Positions 1 to 13,300 of a DNA stretch of 64,000 bases are shown here, in pieces (positions within the stretch are counted from its first letter, which is position 1; each line of letters starts with the position of its first letter). The position numbers and the translations under genes are program-made. Under the pieces are notes generated by a model that saw only the letters and a program-made list of their open reading frames with translations, was not told the DNA's origin and searched no databases. The DNA is taken from NCBI GenBank assembly GCA_016165875.1, contig JABBOT010000011.1, positions 10,681,491-10,745,490 on the forward strand, read 5' to 3'. The DNA comes from Acanthopleura granulata. Lineage: Eukaryota > Mollusca > Polyplacophora > Chitonida > Chitonidae.

Positions 1-542
1 TTGCCCCATGCCCATTTGAATGGTGCTTTTTTTAAGAGCAAGTTTGGACCCCTGAAAATGTATTATGGGAATTTGAAGTTAAAGCTGCATAAGCAGTTGA
101 AAACCTAGCTTCGAAAAAGATTTTAATTTAGTAAACTAAACTCTGAATGTATGCATGTATTCTTGGGTTTTATGTTGTACTCAACAATTTTTCAGTCATA
201 TGACGAGCAGGAGTCCTTAGAATGTTTATATGCTGTGTCTTCTTGTGGCAGGGCGAGTTCATGCCACAATAGTGCTGCCGCCACTAGAACATCATGCCTA
301 AGGCACCAGATATGTCACCCCACCCAGTCAAATTATACGACCAGTCCTATTTCCTTGCTGTAACCTCTCAGTGCTGAGCACCAAGTCAAGCAGCAAGAAG
401 TACCATTTTTAAAGTCTTTGATATGACCAACCCAGGATGGATACCGTATCTCCCAACCTTAAGGTAGACACTCTAACCACCAGGTGGCCGAGGCGGTGTG
501 ACGCCACCACCGTATTTATCGAACAAAGCCTCCATGACTTAC
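1..542 (-). other. IPO5 intron 24, truncated at window edge
   Basis: No exon is recognisable here on the minus strand. Most of it is a SINE (155-505). Confidence 0.7.
155..505 (-). mobile_element. SINE, second family (tRNA-like head)
   Basis: Read on the minus strand, it begins at 505 with a tRNA-like head (GGTGGTTAGAGTGTC as A box, then GGTATCCATCC as B box). A body with GTACTTCTTGCTGC and GGTGCTCAGCACTGAG follows. Its 3' part differs from the main SINE family of the window. Body fragments recur near 45215-45450, 49900-49995, 22490-22640 and 58530-58640. Confidence 0.6.
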
Positions 543-617
543 TGGGCCAGTATGCTCTAGAACGTCATCCCAGATACATAACCCCCACTGTCTGTCTGGC
601 CAGGGTCGACTAGGGTC
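543..617 (-). CDS. IPO5: IPO5 coding exon 24 (last one in window)
   Basis: Residues 871-895: [18 protein letters not shown], a hallmark IPO5 segment. Acceptor CCCCAG|GAC, donor GGCCCA|GTAAGT. The next exon, expected to start near SFKYAEYF in the vertebrate protein, is not found in bases 1-542. Confidence 0.95.
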
Positions 618-1278
618 CTGGGGGGAGAGAGAAAGGGACAGTTTGAGAACGGACAATAGGACAGAAATGATGACAAGTAATATGAAACCTCTGCCTGTCT
701 TCAGAGTGCTAAGGTAAGAAACAATACAAGAATATTTCACTTGATTTTCCCAGTCCTTTCAATACTTTTTCACTTCATCCTGTATGGTACCAACAAATGA
801 AACTGTAGACTGTTCTCTCCACTTCAGTGAGGTAAAAAAAAACGAAAAACAGAAAACAAACTTTGCAAAGTTCCCTTATAATTTTAGTAAAGAAATGTAA
901 AACAAATAAATTTACAACAACTAAAAAAAGAAATGCGGAGTAAAAGGCATAACATTAACAGTTTTCAATTGGCATATAATTGGTGTATTGGTGCATTATG
1001 CCTTTTTGCAACAATACACAAGAAATATTTCAAGTTGCTTGGTAACTCACCAATAACTTAAAGCAATGTGGTAACAGTTGTTCAAACATTGGTAGGAATG
1101 CCTCCTTGTGCGTGCCAAATAATGAGTGTATCACATCAGCCACTTTACTCAGTATGTACGTGTCTTCATCATCCTGAAAAAATAGATCCATGAAACTAGA
1201 AATTTTCGGAAAAAGTGAGCAGTTTCTGTACCTGCATGAAAAGCCACCTTGTACACAGTGATCACATACCCAAGCAGG

Positions 1279-1345
<67 letters not shown>

Positions 1346-4300
1346 ATTTAATGCTCATGGGGATACAAAGTCTGGGTGTCACATCATTATCATGGACAAA
1401 TCCATCAACTGAGGCTGGTCAAATCTTATTGATGATACAGCAACAGTGGATCAGTTTCTCACATTCAAAGAAGTAGATATCTCCACATGGCAGAAATTGT
1501 AGTCGCAACTGAGTGTTCCAAGATCTTGTATTACTTTTCTCATTTTGTCATGTAACTGGTATTTTATGCCATATTCAAGAATATTTCATGAATACAACGG
1601 CTGTAAAGGTAGGATAGGTTTCCATTCTGTGAAGACTCATGTTAAGCATAACTGTGGAGTAGGCAAAAAAACAGAAGGAAAAAGTGGATTTCACAAGATG
1701 TTACAAAGACAGACTAAATCAAATTTATGAATTTACTGTTTAAAACTGGCCCCCATACACTTTCTATTTATTGATTTATTTATTTGGTTGGTGCCAATTA
1801 AACAACGTACTCAGAGAGCCCAGTTCATTGGGGCACTAGAGTGGAGAGCCTCTCAACATGAAGCAACAAGACAACAGCACTACGAAGAACAGCTGCAACG
1901 CTTGAAGGACTAATACAAGCTCAAGAAACAGTATTATAGTGAATTCAGGCCACTGTAAAAAAAATCTTTGTTACGGGTACCAAACCCTATCACAGAGAAC
2001 AGGGCCAGTCAATAGAGAATATTTTTTTTATTTTATTCTTGTGAATGAAATGTTTATTTATTTATTTGATTGGTGTTTTACGCCAGAGCCTGGTGAAAAA
2101 CCAAGACTATCCGCAGGTTGCTGGCAGACCTTCCCATGTATGGCCGGAGAGAAAGCCAGAATGAGCTGGACCTGAACTTACAGTGACCGCATCGGTTAGA
2201 GGCTTCTGGGTCATTATGCTGTGCTAGCATGCTAACCATCTGAGCCATGGAGGCTACTGCACATGGAATAGATAAGGATTTTACAGAAATTAACACGGAG
2301 AGAAAAATAAACAAAAATGAAATTTCATCAAGTCCAATAAAAACTTGCGAGTAATGCCCTTTCTTGGAGTGCAGTTCGGAGTACCCTTAACAAACATATC
2401 CTTAATCCTGGCCTCAGCCCTTCCCAATCCCACTGGAGTAGCACCTCCAACAACAAACTTATCTATGAATGTTTTTTCTTACCTCCTCTAACAAAGATTC
2501 CTCCACAACATCATCATAATCTTCATCTTTTCTCTGGTCTAAAAAATTTTATAAAACAATGGGAATGGTGTGTTTACAAAAAAAATAATGCAATAAACAG
2601 AACACATTTAAAATTTTACTCCTGAAAATAAATACAACTTGAGCCCTGCAAGTGAGGAATATACATCATTTCTGAAGTCTAAAAGCTGATCGAGAGCTCT
2701 AATTTAATAGGGATGAGACACACAACTCTGCTGAGGTCACGTAGCTCTAATCACATATTTAGAAACTAAAATCAACTGGCATGGTTTGCCCATGGATGTC
2801 TTCTTACCTTGTCTCTTCAGCTGGCGCTCAAAATGCTCCTTAAGAATCCTGTCCAGGTTTTGTACTGTGCTGGTCATGTACTCCTCTGATAGACAGCCCT
2901 TCCCCAGCGTCTCAATGCACTGTTAACAGGCAGCACTTGACACATCATCACATCAGTTTATTTATTTGATTGGTGTTTTACGCCGTACTCAAGAACACTT
3001 CACCTCTATGACAGCGGCCAGCATTATGGTAAGAGGAAACTGTGCAGAGCCCAGGGGAAACCCACAAACCATGCGCAGGTTGCTGACAGACCTTCTTGCG
3101 CACGCATGGAGAGAAAGCAAGCGTGACTTAGGCTTGAACTCACATTGGCTGCATTGGTGGCGCCTGGGTCCTTACGTGTGCATTACACTCGGTCACATTC
3201 AGTATATTACCACCTTTTCATAGTGTGTGTGCCTTACAAATCCCGTCTGAGGCACAAAATAACTGGACGGGACGTCATCAACTGCAGGGGACGGAGGGAA
3301 CACATGAATTTCTTAATCACAAAAGCAGACAATTCATCAATTATTATGAATACTAAATTTGTCAAAGAAATCCATCCAAAAAAGTGCAAACAAAGGTCAT
3401 GAACATCAGTTTGGGTGCTTACACTCACATTTTTCAAGTAGCATCTTATGATATCTTCCAAATAAACCAGAGAACAACTTTCTACCATCAGTACGGTACT
3501 CTCAGTGCTGTAGTTCTTAACACCATTTTGCATGTTTACGAGATGTCTATTGAAGCATTTTAACTCTTTCACATGCAAAAAGGTGGAGGAATAATTGTAA
3601 GTGATGATTTCAAGATGACGACATCACGCTGAACAAATGCAAAATGTTACTATGTTGCGGCCATCCTTACCTTAGCCAGAGAGTCAAGATGTGCCGGGAG
3701 CACATTCTGCTCAGGTTCTATGACCAAAGCCTTGAGCAGCTGAGGACAGATGTATGCCCACATGTCCACTACATATTGCTCTCCCTTGATTTTTGCACAT
3801 TCCAGTAGATGGGGTAAACTCTCTGCCGCTGATATCCGCACATGTGTAAAAGGTCAAGGTCAAAAATATTTCATTGTTTCACAAGGTTCGAAATCATGCA
3901 GGATGTATCCGCGAATGAGTTTCTGACTACAATAACAATCAATCAATCAATCCGAATGGCTGATAATCTCTTCCATTGACCAAGCATTTCTAGAAAATTC
4001 TAACTCTGCCAGATACTGGCATGACTGGGTGTACATGTTGAAGCAGCTTGATTGAATAACATCCTGGAAAAGACTTTTTACTTTAGCTGAACGAGAAAGC
4101 AAAAACAACCAATGAAGTAAATTTCAAGTTTGCTCTAAAACTACAAGAATATTTCATTGAATTGGTGACAAATGTGAGAACAGGGATTTAATAGCATGAA
4201 CTTACTTATACCATTGGTGTTTTATGCCTTACTTAAGAATATTTCACTTAAATGATGCCTGCCAGCATTATGGTGGGAGAAAACCAGACAAAATCTTGGG

Positions 4301-7300
4301 GAAACCCACCACCATCTGCAGGTTGCTGGCGGGCCTTCCCACATACAGAACAGCACTGAAGGGAAGTAACTGAAGTGCCTTCTGTTTACTACACAGACGT
4401 AGATTTACACCATAAAAGGATATCATCATGGAAATAGAATTTGAGAAGTGGGACCATGATTTTGACGACCTCCTCAGCATACTCCGAAAAAGCCTCCTTA
4501 AGTTCTCGAGCATAGCACACCAGCATCTGACATGCGGTAGCTTTCTCTTCCAGCCCCGCTGTGCGGATGCCAAAACTTTGCTGCGAAACAAGAACAGGAT
4601 AAATCATAAAATCATTGGTAATTCTCTTGGATTAAATAGTAGTGTTAAATCAGAGATTTTCCTTCTGATCACGAGACAATTTTGATACACTTTCAAGCCA
4701 TTTCCAACGAGAAACGTCTGGGTTATTCCCCCAAGGCCTCAACCATGAGGTCACAATGTGTAACCTTTTAGATAAACATTGAAAATATAGAAGTGCTGAA
4801 CCTATTTGCAAATAATTTTCAACAATTTCACCTGAATTTTGCAACGTTTTTATATTTGCTTCTCCTTAAAATCATGTTGTTCACTTAAAAATCTCTCCGT
4901 AACAGTTAAAGCTTACCTGTTCCCCCATTGAGACAAACTGCCAGTCAGCATCATTGCCCAAAGACTTTCACATCTTACCTGTTCTCCCACTGTGACAAAC
5001 TGCCAGTCAGCATCATTCCCCAAAGTCTTCACATCTTACCTGTTCTCCCACTGTGACAAACTGCCAGTCAGCAACATTGCCTAAAGTCTTTCACATCTTA
5101 CCTGTTCTCCCATTGTGACAAACTGCCAGTCAGCAACATTGCCCAAAGTCTTTCACATCTTACCTGTTCTCCCACTGTGACAAACTGCCAGTCAGCAACA
5201 TTCCCCAAAGTCTTCACATCTTACCTGTTCTCCCATTGTGACAAACTGCCAGTCAGCAACATTCCCCAAAGTCTTTCACATCTTACCTGTTCTCCCACTG
5301 TGACAAACTGCCAGTCAGCATCATTCCCCAAAGTCTTCACATCTTACCTGTTCTCCCATTGTGACAAACTGCCAGTCAGCAACATTGCCTAAAGTCTTCA
5401 CATCTTACCTGTCCTCCCATTGTGACAAACTGCCAGTCAGCATCATTCCCCAAAGTCTTCACATCTTACCTGTCCTCCCATTGTGACAAACTGCCAGTCA
5501 GCATCATTCCCCAAAGTCTTCACATCTTACCTGTTCTCCCACTGTGACAAACTGCCAGTCCGCATCATTCCCCAAAGTCTTTCACATCTTACCTGTTCTC
5601 CCATTGTGACAAACTGCCAGTCCGCATCATTCCCTAAAGTCTTCACACCTTACCTGTTCTCCCACTGTGACAAACTGCCAGTCAGCATCATTCCCCAAAG
5701 TCTTCACATCTCACCTGTTCTCCCATTGTGACAAACTGCCAGTCAGCATCATTCCCCAAAGTCTTCACATCTTACCTGTTCTCCCACTGTGACAAACTGC
5801 CAGTCAGCATCATTCCCCAAAGTCTTCACATCTTACCTGTTCTCCCACTGTGACAAACTGCCAGTCAGCATCATTGCCTAAAGTCTTCACATCTTACCTG
5901 TTCTCCCATTGTGACAAACTGCCAGTCAGCATCATTGCCTAAAGTCTTCACATCTTACCTGTTCTCCCATTGTGACAAACTGCCAGTCAGCATCATTGCC
6001 CAAAGTCTTCACACCTTACCTGTTCTCCCATTGTGACAAACTGCCAGTCAGCATCATTCCCCAAAGTCTTTCACATCTTACCTGTTCTCCCATTGTGACA
6101 AACTGCCAGTCCGCATCATTCCCCAAAGTCTTCACATCTTACCTGTTCTCCCACTGTGACAAACTGCCAGTCAGCATCATTCCCCAAAGTCTTCACATCT
6201 TACCTGTTCTCCCATTGTGACAAACTGCCAGTCAGCATCATTCCCCAAAGTCTTCACATCTTACCTGTTCTCCCATTGTGACAAACTGCCAGTCAGCATC
6301 ATTCCCCAAAGTCTTCACATCTTACCTGTTCTCCCATTGTGACAAACTGCCAGTCAGCATCATTGCCCAAAGTCTTCACATCTTACCTGTTCTCCCATTG
6401 TGACAAACTGCCAGTCAGCAACATTCCCCAAAGTCTTCACATCTTACCTGTTCTCCCATTGTGACAAACTGCCAGTCAGCATCATTCCCCAAAGTCTTCA
6501 CACCTTACCTGTTCTCCCATTGTGACAAACTGCCAGTCAGCATCATTCCCCAAAGTCTTCACACCTTACCTGTTCTCCCATTGTGACAAACTGCCAGTCA
6601 GCATCATTCCCCAAAGTCTTTCACATCTTACCTGTTCTCCCATTGTGACAAACTGCCAGTCAGCAACATTGCCTAAAGTCTTCACACCTTACCTGTTCTC
6701 CCATTGTGACAAACTGCCAGTTAGCATCATTCCCCAAAGTCTTTCACATCTTACCTGTTCTCCCATTGTGACAAACTGCCAGTCAGCAACATTGCCCAAA
6801 GTCTTCACATCTTACCTGTTCTCCCATTGTGACAAACTGCCAGTCAGCATCATTCCCCAAAGTCTTCACATCTTACCTGTTCTCCCACTGTGACAAACTG
6901 CCAGTCAGCAACATTGCCAGTCAGCATCATTCCCCAAAGTCTTCACATCTTACCTGTTCTCCCATTGTGACAAACTGCCAGTCAGCATCATTCCCCAAAG
7001 TCTTCACATCTTACCTGTTCTCCCATTGTGACAAACTGCCAGTCAGCATCATTCCCCAAAGTCTTCACATCTTACCTGTTCTCCCATTGTGACAAACTGC
7101 CAGTCAGCATCATTCCCCAAAGTCTTCACATCTTACCTGTTCTCTCACTGTGACAAACTGCCAGTCAGCAACATTGCCCAAAGTCTTCACATCTTACCTG
7201 TTCTCCCATTGTGACAAACTGCCAGTCTTGTCTTCTGTTCTCTCAATTCTTTCACATCTTACCTGTTCTCCCATTGTGACAAACTGCCAGTCAGCATCAT

Positions 7301-10300
7301 TCCCCAAAGTCTTCACATCTTACCTGTTCTCTCACTGTGACAAACTGCCAGTCAGCAACATTCCCCAAAGTCTTCACATCTTACCTGTTCTCCCATTGTG
7401 ACAAACTGCCAGTCAGCATCATTCCCCAAAGTCTTCACATCTTCAGCTGTAAACAAACAAAACGCAGTATAAAACTGTCCTGTTCAAAGCCCAGGATAGT
7501 AACAATATAGATTTAGCACAACAGATCTATGTCATTGAAACCATAGATTCTGTCAAGAAAAGATTTCTTGGAAATTCTTTTAAGGAAAATTATTTCTGTG
7601 GTGAAAGTGTCAGATTACTTATATTTATGATTGTTGTTTCAGGACGGTATTATAGGTCGAGGAAACTGGAGTTCCTGAGGGGAACCCTATGAGGAAACTG
7701 GAGTTGAGCAGGGGTGTGGGTAGAAGCTGTGAGGAAACTGGAGTTGCTTGGGGGTGTGTGGTGGAGGTGGGGACCCTATGAGAAAAATGGAGTTCCTAAA
7801 GGGGAACCCTGTGAGGAAACTGAGTTCCTGGGGGGGGGGGGGGACCCTATTAGGGAACTGGAGTTCCTGAGGGTAACCCTGTCAGGAAACTGGAGTTCCT
7901 GAGGGAAACTGTGTTATTGACAAATCTTCCCTCCGTGAGATGCAGAACTTTGTGCCACATTGGTGAAAGACACAGAACATAAAACTGTGTGAATGGCCAA
8001 AGAAACGTCACTGACCACTTAAAATATTATCACCAAGGCTCTACTTCAGGCAGATAAGCCACAAATTTCCAGTGCTGGGCTGGAATTGAACTCACATCCC
8101 GGGCGCCTCACCGCTGGATACACACAGTTCTTATTCTTGTAGAGGAGATTCTGACAGTCTCTAATACTGACAAATCAGAACTGCAAACGATCTCTTCCTT
8201 GATCTAGCATTCTTCATAAATGACTGGTTTCCATGGTGATGAAAACTGTCATGGACTTCGATGCAGATTTGTCTGTCATTCTTGAAGAGGCCGCTCAGTA
8301 TTTATTTATGAACCGCTCTATATTTGTACCATCATCAAGCGCACACTGAGAAAGGATGTCTGCCCACTTAGATTTGGCAGTGAGGCTATCAAGGACTTTG
8401 CCTTCAGGAGACAGGTCAATGCCAAAATTCAGCGCCATATATACAAAGAACTTAAACATAGAATGTGACACAGATTCAATACAGAACAGAAACGTGAAGT
8501 CAGGAATTTTGTAATTCATGGTAATTAAAACACATGAAGGGATTGAACGATGAAATATTCCACTTCTGTTATTGCGTTTTACACATACACAAAGCCTAAG
8601 CTCAATGTACGAAGTGTTTTTTTGAGAAAATACGCATTACACTGACTTTATTCATTTATTTATTTGGTTAGTGTTTTACAACTTACTCAAGAATATTTCA
8701 TTTATACGATGGCAGCTGACATTATGGTGAGAGGAAACAAAGACACACACATGGCCAGTCTATAGGTATCTGGAAGACCTTCCCACGTTCCACCGGAGAG
8801 GAAGCCAGTGTGAGCGGAGACTGAACTCACAGCAATCAAACTGGTGCAAGACACCTTGTTCACTATGATGCACTACCACGCAAACCCCCTCCTCCATGGA
8901 GGAGCCAACACTGACATTAACACTGATTCAAAGACAACTGAGGCTAAGTCGGGGATTTTATAATTTATGGTAATTAAAACTGTAATTCTTCAACCTTTTC
9001 GTTTACAAGGTGTTTATTCAAGCATATTCGGAAGGCATTCTGTGTTGACTGACGAAATTATACTTTTCGTGAAGCCCTTAAACTGGCCAATTCAACCAAT
9101 GTAGTTTTGTCTCCAAAATCAAATTAAAAATGTGCATAAACTACAATGAAGGTTGTTCTTTCAAATGTGAAAAGGTTGAGGAATTAAACACTCCCTTTGT
9201 ATTATTGTCTTATATGTATGCAAACCTCAGCTTAATACATGCACTACTTTTTAATATACCTCACTTAAAATATTTCTTCAGCTGTTATTTGACACCAATG
9301 CTCAGGGTATCACAAAGCGACAAAGAAACACCCCAAAAACCAAGAACACAACTGTAGTAGAGATTCTGACAGTCTCTAATACTGACCAATCAGAACTGCA
9401 AACGATCTCTACACTGATCTAGCATTCTTCAAAAATGACCAGTTTCCATGGTAATGAAAACTGCCATGGACTTTGATGCTGACCCACTTACGTCATTCTT
9501 AAACTGGCTGAAATATTTCAATTCTTAACCCCTCTAACAATGAAAACTACCCTAATTCTTTAACCTTTTCAATCACCTCTGCAACCAATGTTTTGAAACA
9601 TTCCGACAGAACAATGGGGTGCAGAGAAATAATCTGCACAGTTTTATAAGCTTGCAGCTTTAATCACACAAAAAAATCATTTTAGCACCTTTTTCATAAT
9701 CATTGTATGCATAAATTTCACAGAAAAAGTTGCTTTTGAAAATTTACAATATTTATTGAAGACCAAATTCAACAGAGCAACCACTAAAGCATGTTACTGT
9801 TGTTCTTTACTTACAGTCTACAAGTGTGACTTCTGGTTTGATGGAGGCTGCACGTAAGACGGGTCCCATGACAAGAGGGAGGTACTGCTGGAATTCTGAG
9901 CCTAAGATTTTACACATCCTGGCCCAGGCAGAAATCATGTATGAAACCTGAAACAAAATAATATTTCATTTAAAACACACAAAACCACTGAAACAACTAC
10001 TGGGAGACAGGTTGCTTGTGAAGTTAAAAAGGGAAACAGTGTACATGACCTAAAATTTATTTATTTATTTGATCTGTGTTTTACGCCATACTCAAGAATA
10101 TTCACTTTTACGACGGCGGCCAGCATTATTGTGGGAGGAAGCCGGGCAGAGACTGGGGGAAACCCACGACCATCCGCAGGTTGCTGGCAGACCTTCCCAC
10201 GTATGGCCGGAGAGGAAGCCAGCACGAGCTGGGCTCGACTGCAAAGGTGGGAGGCTTCGGTCATTGCGTTGCGTTTGCGCGCTAACCATCTGAGCCACGG

Positions 10301-13300
10301 AAGCCCCCTACATGACCTAAAATGTTCCTCCCAAAAATATAGTTTAGAGGCAATTACATTCCACAAATGCTACTTTTGATACTGAAACTGGTAGCTATGC
10401 ACCTGACTGCATCACATCTGTACAGTCATCCATCCCCTACTCTCCCCACCTCCCCACTCCACCCACCTGTGGGTCATCCTCAGCCAACTCCTGCTGATCC
10501 GTCTGTGTCGCCACCAGTGACTGCATTACCTCTGCACAGTCACCCAACCCCCTACCTCCCCACCGCCCACTCCACTCACCTGTGGGTCATCCTCAGCTAA
10601 CTCCTGCTGATCCGTCTGTGTCGCCACCAGTGACTGCATTACCTCTGCACAGTCACCCAACCCCCTACTCTCCCCACCGCCCCACTCCACTCACCTGTGG
10701 GTCATCCTCAGCTAACTCCTGCTGATCCGTCTGTGTCGCCACCAGTGACTGCATTACCTCTGCACAGTCACCCAACCCCCTACTCTCCCCACCTTCCCAC
10801 TCCACTCACCTGTGGGTCATCCTCAGCTAACTCCTGCTGATCCGTCTGTGTCGCCACCAGTGACTGCATTACCTCTGCACAGTCACCCAACCCCCTACTC
10901 TCCCCACCGCCCCACTCCACTCACCTGTGGGTCATCCTCAGCCAACTACTGCTGATCCGTCTGTGTCGCCACCAGTGACTGCATTACCTCTGCACAGTCA
11001 CCCAACCCCCTACTCTCCCCACCTTCCCACTCCACTCACCTGTGGGTCATCCTCAGCTAACTCCTGCTGATCCGTCTGTGTCGCCACCAATGACTGCATT
11101 ACCTCTGTGCAGTCCTGCATGAACTGTAAACACAGGCAGAATACTGTTTTGCAAAACACCAGGGCCTGATTTAGGATAACAGAAACTATCAAAAGCATAT
11201 GTTTTAAACACTTTGATTTGTTCAAGTCTGCTTAACAAGCTTTATGAGGCAACGTTTTTTATTTAAATAACCTCATTAACTACATTAATAACAGTTCCTC
11301 ACAACAATAAATCAAATGTTTTGCATTTTGTATCCTTTTGTTATCATTTTTTCATCATATATTCTTGTTCAGGCACACAAAAACACACAACAGGTTGAAA
11401 AATGGCATAGACCAGACCATGCCTATTGTCTCAATTTTGTTGGCTACATCCACGTAATCAGCAGATCCTTTAACTTACAACACAGATTTAAGGTTTGTTC
11501 TTTCTCAGACGGGCCTCTACAAAGATCTCCTCAAACAACAGTGCCCTCTCCCTATTTCAGTAACAATGTCAGATAGCATCCAATATGATGTATGTTAATG
11601 AAATCACTTGCCTTGTTATTCATATATTTATTTTTTCATTTGACTGTCGTTTTATGCCCCACTCAAAAGTATCTCACTTATACATGTACCATGGCGACCA
11701 GCATTATGGTGGGAGACAACCTGGCCATGCCTGGGGGAAACCCACGATCATCCACATGTTGCTGACAACCAGGGAGGAAGTCAGCGTGGTTATTCATCAA
11801 AGGTGGAGGGCACTGTTTTACGATTTACGAGAATTGCTTCCCTTTGTAACACTTTCACTGTTATTCACATTTCCGTTACCTTCTCTTTGCCCACAGCCAG
11901 TCCTATCAGACTGATGCACTCTATTGTCTTGCCCCTCAGTAGCTTCAGTTCTGTGTTGACAGCATTTTGCATGATGTACTTCAGACATGGCATAAACCTG
12001 CCACACAACAAAATGAAGTTTTATTTTTATTATTTAGATAAGGATTTTTAAGTCCTTCAAATTTTTTAAATATGTTCAGTAATGAATAGTTTTTTTCAGT
12101 GAATTGCTTCTGTTGTAGAAACTCTGGCAGCCCAAGATATCGAAAAAATCTGAGCTGCAAACGATCTCCACCATGATGCTGCATTCTTTATTAATGACTG
12201 GTTTCCATGGAGATGAAAACTGTCATGGAGTTGATGCACCAATACACTGGAGACTTTGGTCATTTACAGTTCAGAACAGCCAGACTGAATACGAAGAATT
12301 TTATTTTGCAACTACCCTCTCATTACTAAATTCTACTTCATAGCTCTTAAAAAAGCTAGAATGAATAATTACAATGGAGATCAGGGCCCTTGTCAGAGAC
12401 CATCACACATTGTTACACAACTGACTAAAAGTCAGACTGCAGTCCAAACACAGAGGTGGTCAAACAGTAATGACCAAATGTGAAGTAGTTAATTTAAATA
12501 TAACCATGAACAGTTAACTCCAATACGCTTGCACTCATTCAGTATGTACAGGACAAGAAAATGTCATTAATACCAGTACAAGTATTACAGTTAGGCCACT
12601 ACAATCATCTGCTGGATAGAGATCTAGTGGCTGGCAGGAGAGGGCAATTAGACGCGTAATCCAATGAAAGCTGCGAAAGTTACATTTCAAACTTACCTGT
12701 CGTAATAATTTATGAATTTTTCCTCCACTGCGTCCGCTACTGAGGCCAGTGTGGTGACAACCTGTTCCAATACTAGTTTGGTGCCTTTCTCTAGCAACTG
12801 CAAAACAGAGAACACAGATGTTAGCCTGATGGTGGTGAACTTTCATGTAATGACTGAAACATTGAGTCGTAGTCAAACTACTCATGCTCTGCTTCTGGTA
12901 TCCAGGGTTTTTTGTAACCACTTTCTCGCAGTAACCACAACAAGAGTTTCAGACAAATTTTGAATTTGTCCAAGGTTTTCATGAAATGAAATTGAGTGTT
13001 TGAAACATTGGTGACATATACACAATGAGTTTTCTGATTTCTCCTATTTTTTTTTTCCTAAAAAGAAATCGGCTAAGGAGACTTCTGGAAATCCCACGGT
13101 ATGGTGTGATGATAAGTCAGTACATGGAGTAAGGTGAGAGTATGGACTGGAAGCTGTGTTTTTCGCGTTTCTTTACCTGAGTAAATTTGGGGCTATATAA
13201 CTCACAGTGAACATGAGGGTGGTGTCACATGGTAGGGTGAGGTCAACTGACTGAATAATGTCCTTTACTCAATGAACATCAGAAAAGTGGGTCAGCCATG

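Noticed and set aside
1149..1382. Minus-strand open frame with poly-Tyr
   Set aside because: Translation of an ATA/AATA microsatellite.
5177..7401. Long plus-strand open frames with a repeating [22 protein letters not shown] peptide
   Set aside because: They are the antisense of the 61-bp exon-derived array. Openness follows from periodicity, with no start context or homology.
4912..7446. Regular direct repeats suggestive of a CRISPR array
   Set aside because: There are no unique spacers between repeats, the unit is an exon copy, and the genome is animal.
8295..8519. Minus-strand open frame of 74 residues with protein-like composition
   Set aside because: It lies in IPO5 intron 17, no splice sites join it in frame, and part of it recurs as repeat sequence near 8950-8990.
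10057..10306. tRNA gene suggested by A- and B-box sequence
   Set aside because: The boxes belong to a SINE head. No full cloverleaf or discriminator end is present, and the same head recurs at several other SINE copies.
10061..10379. Five overlapping open frames on both strands
   Set aside because: All fall in one well-preserved SINE; GC-rich SINE sequence gives accidental frames.
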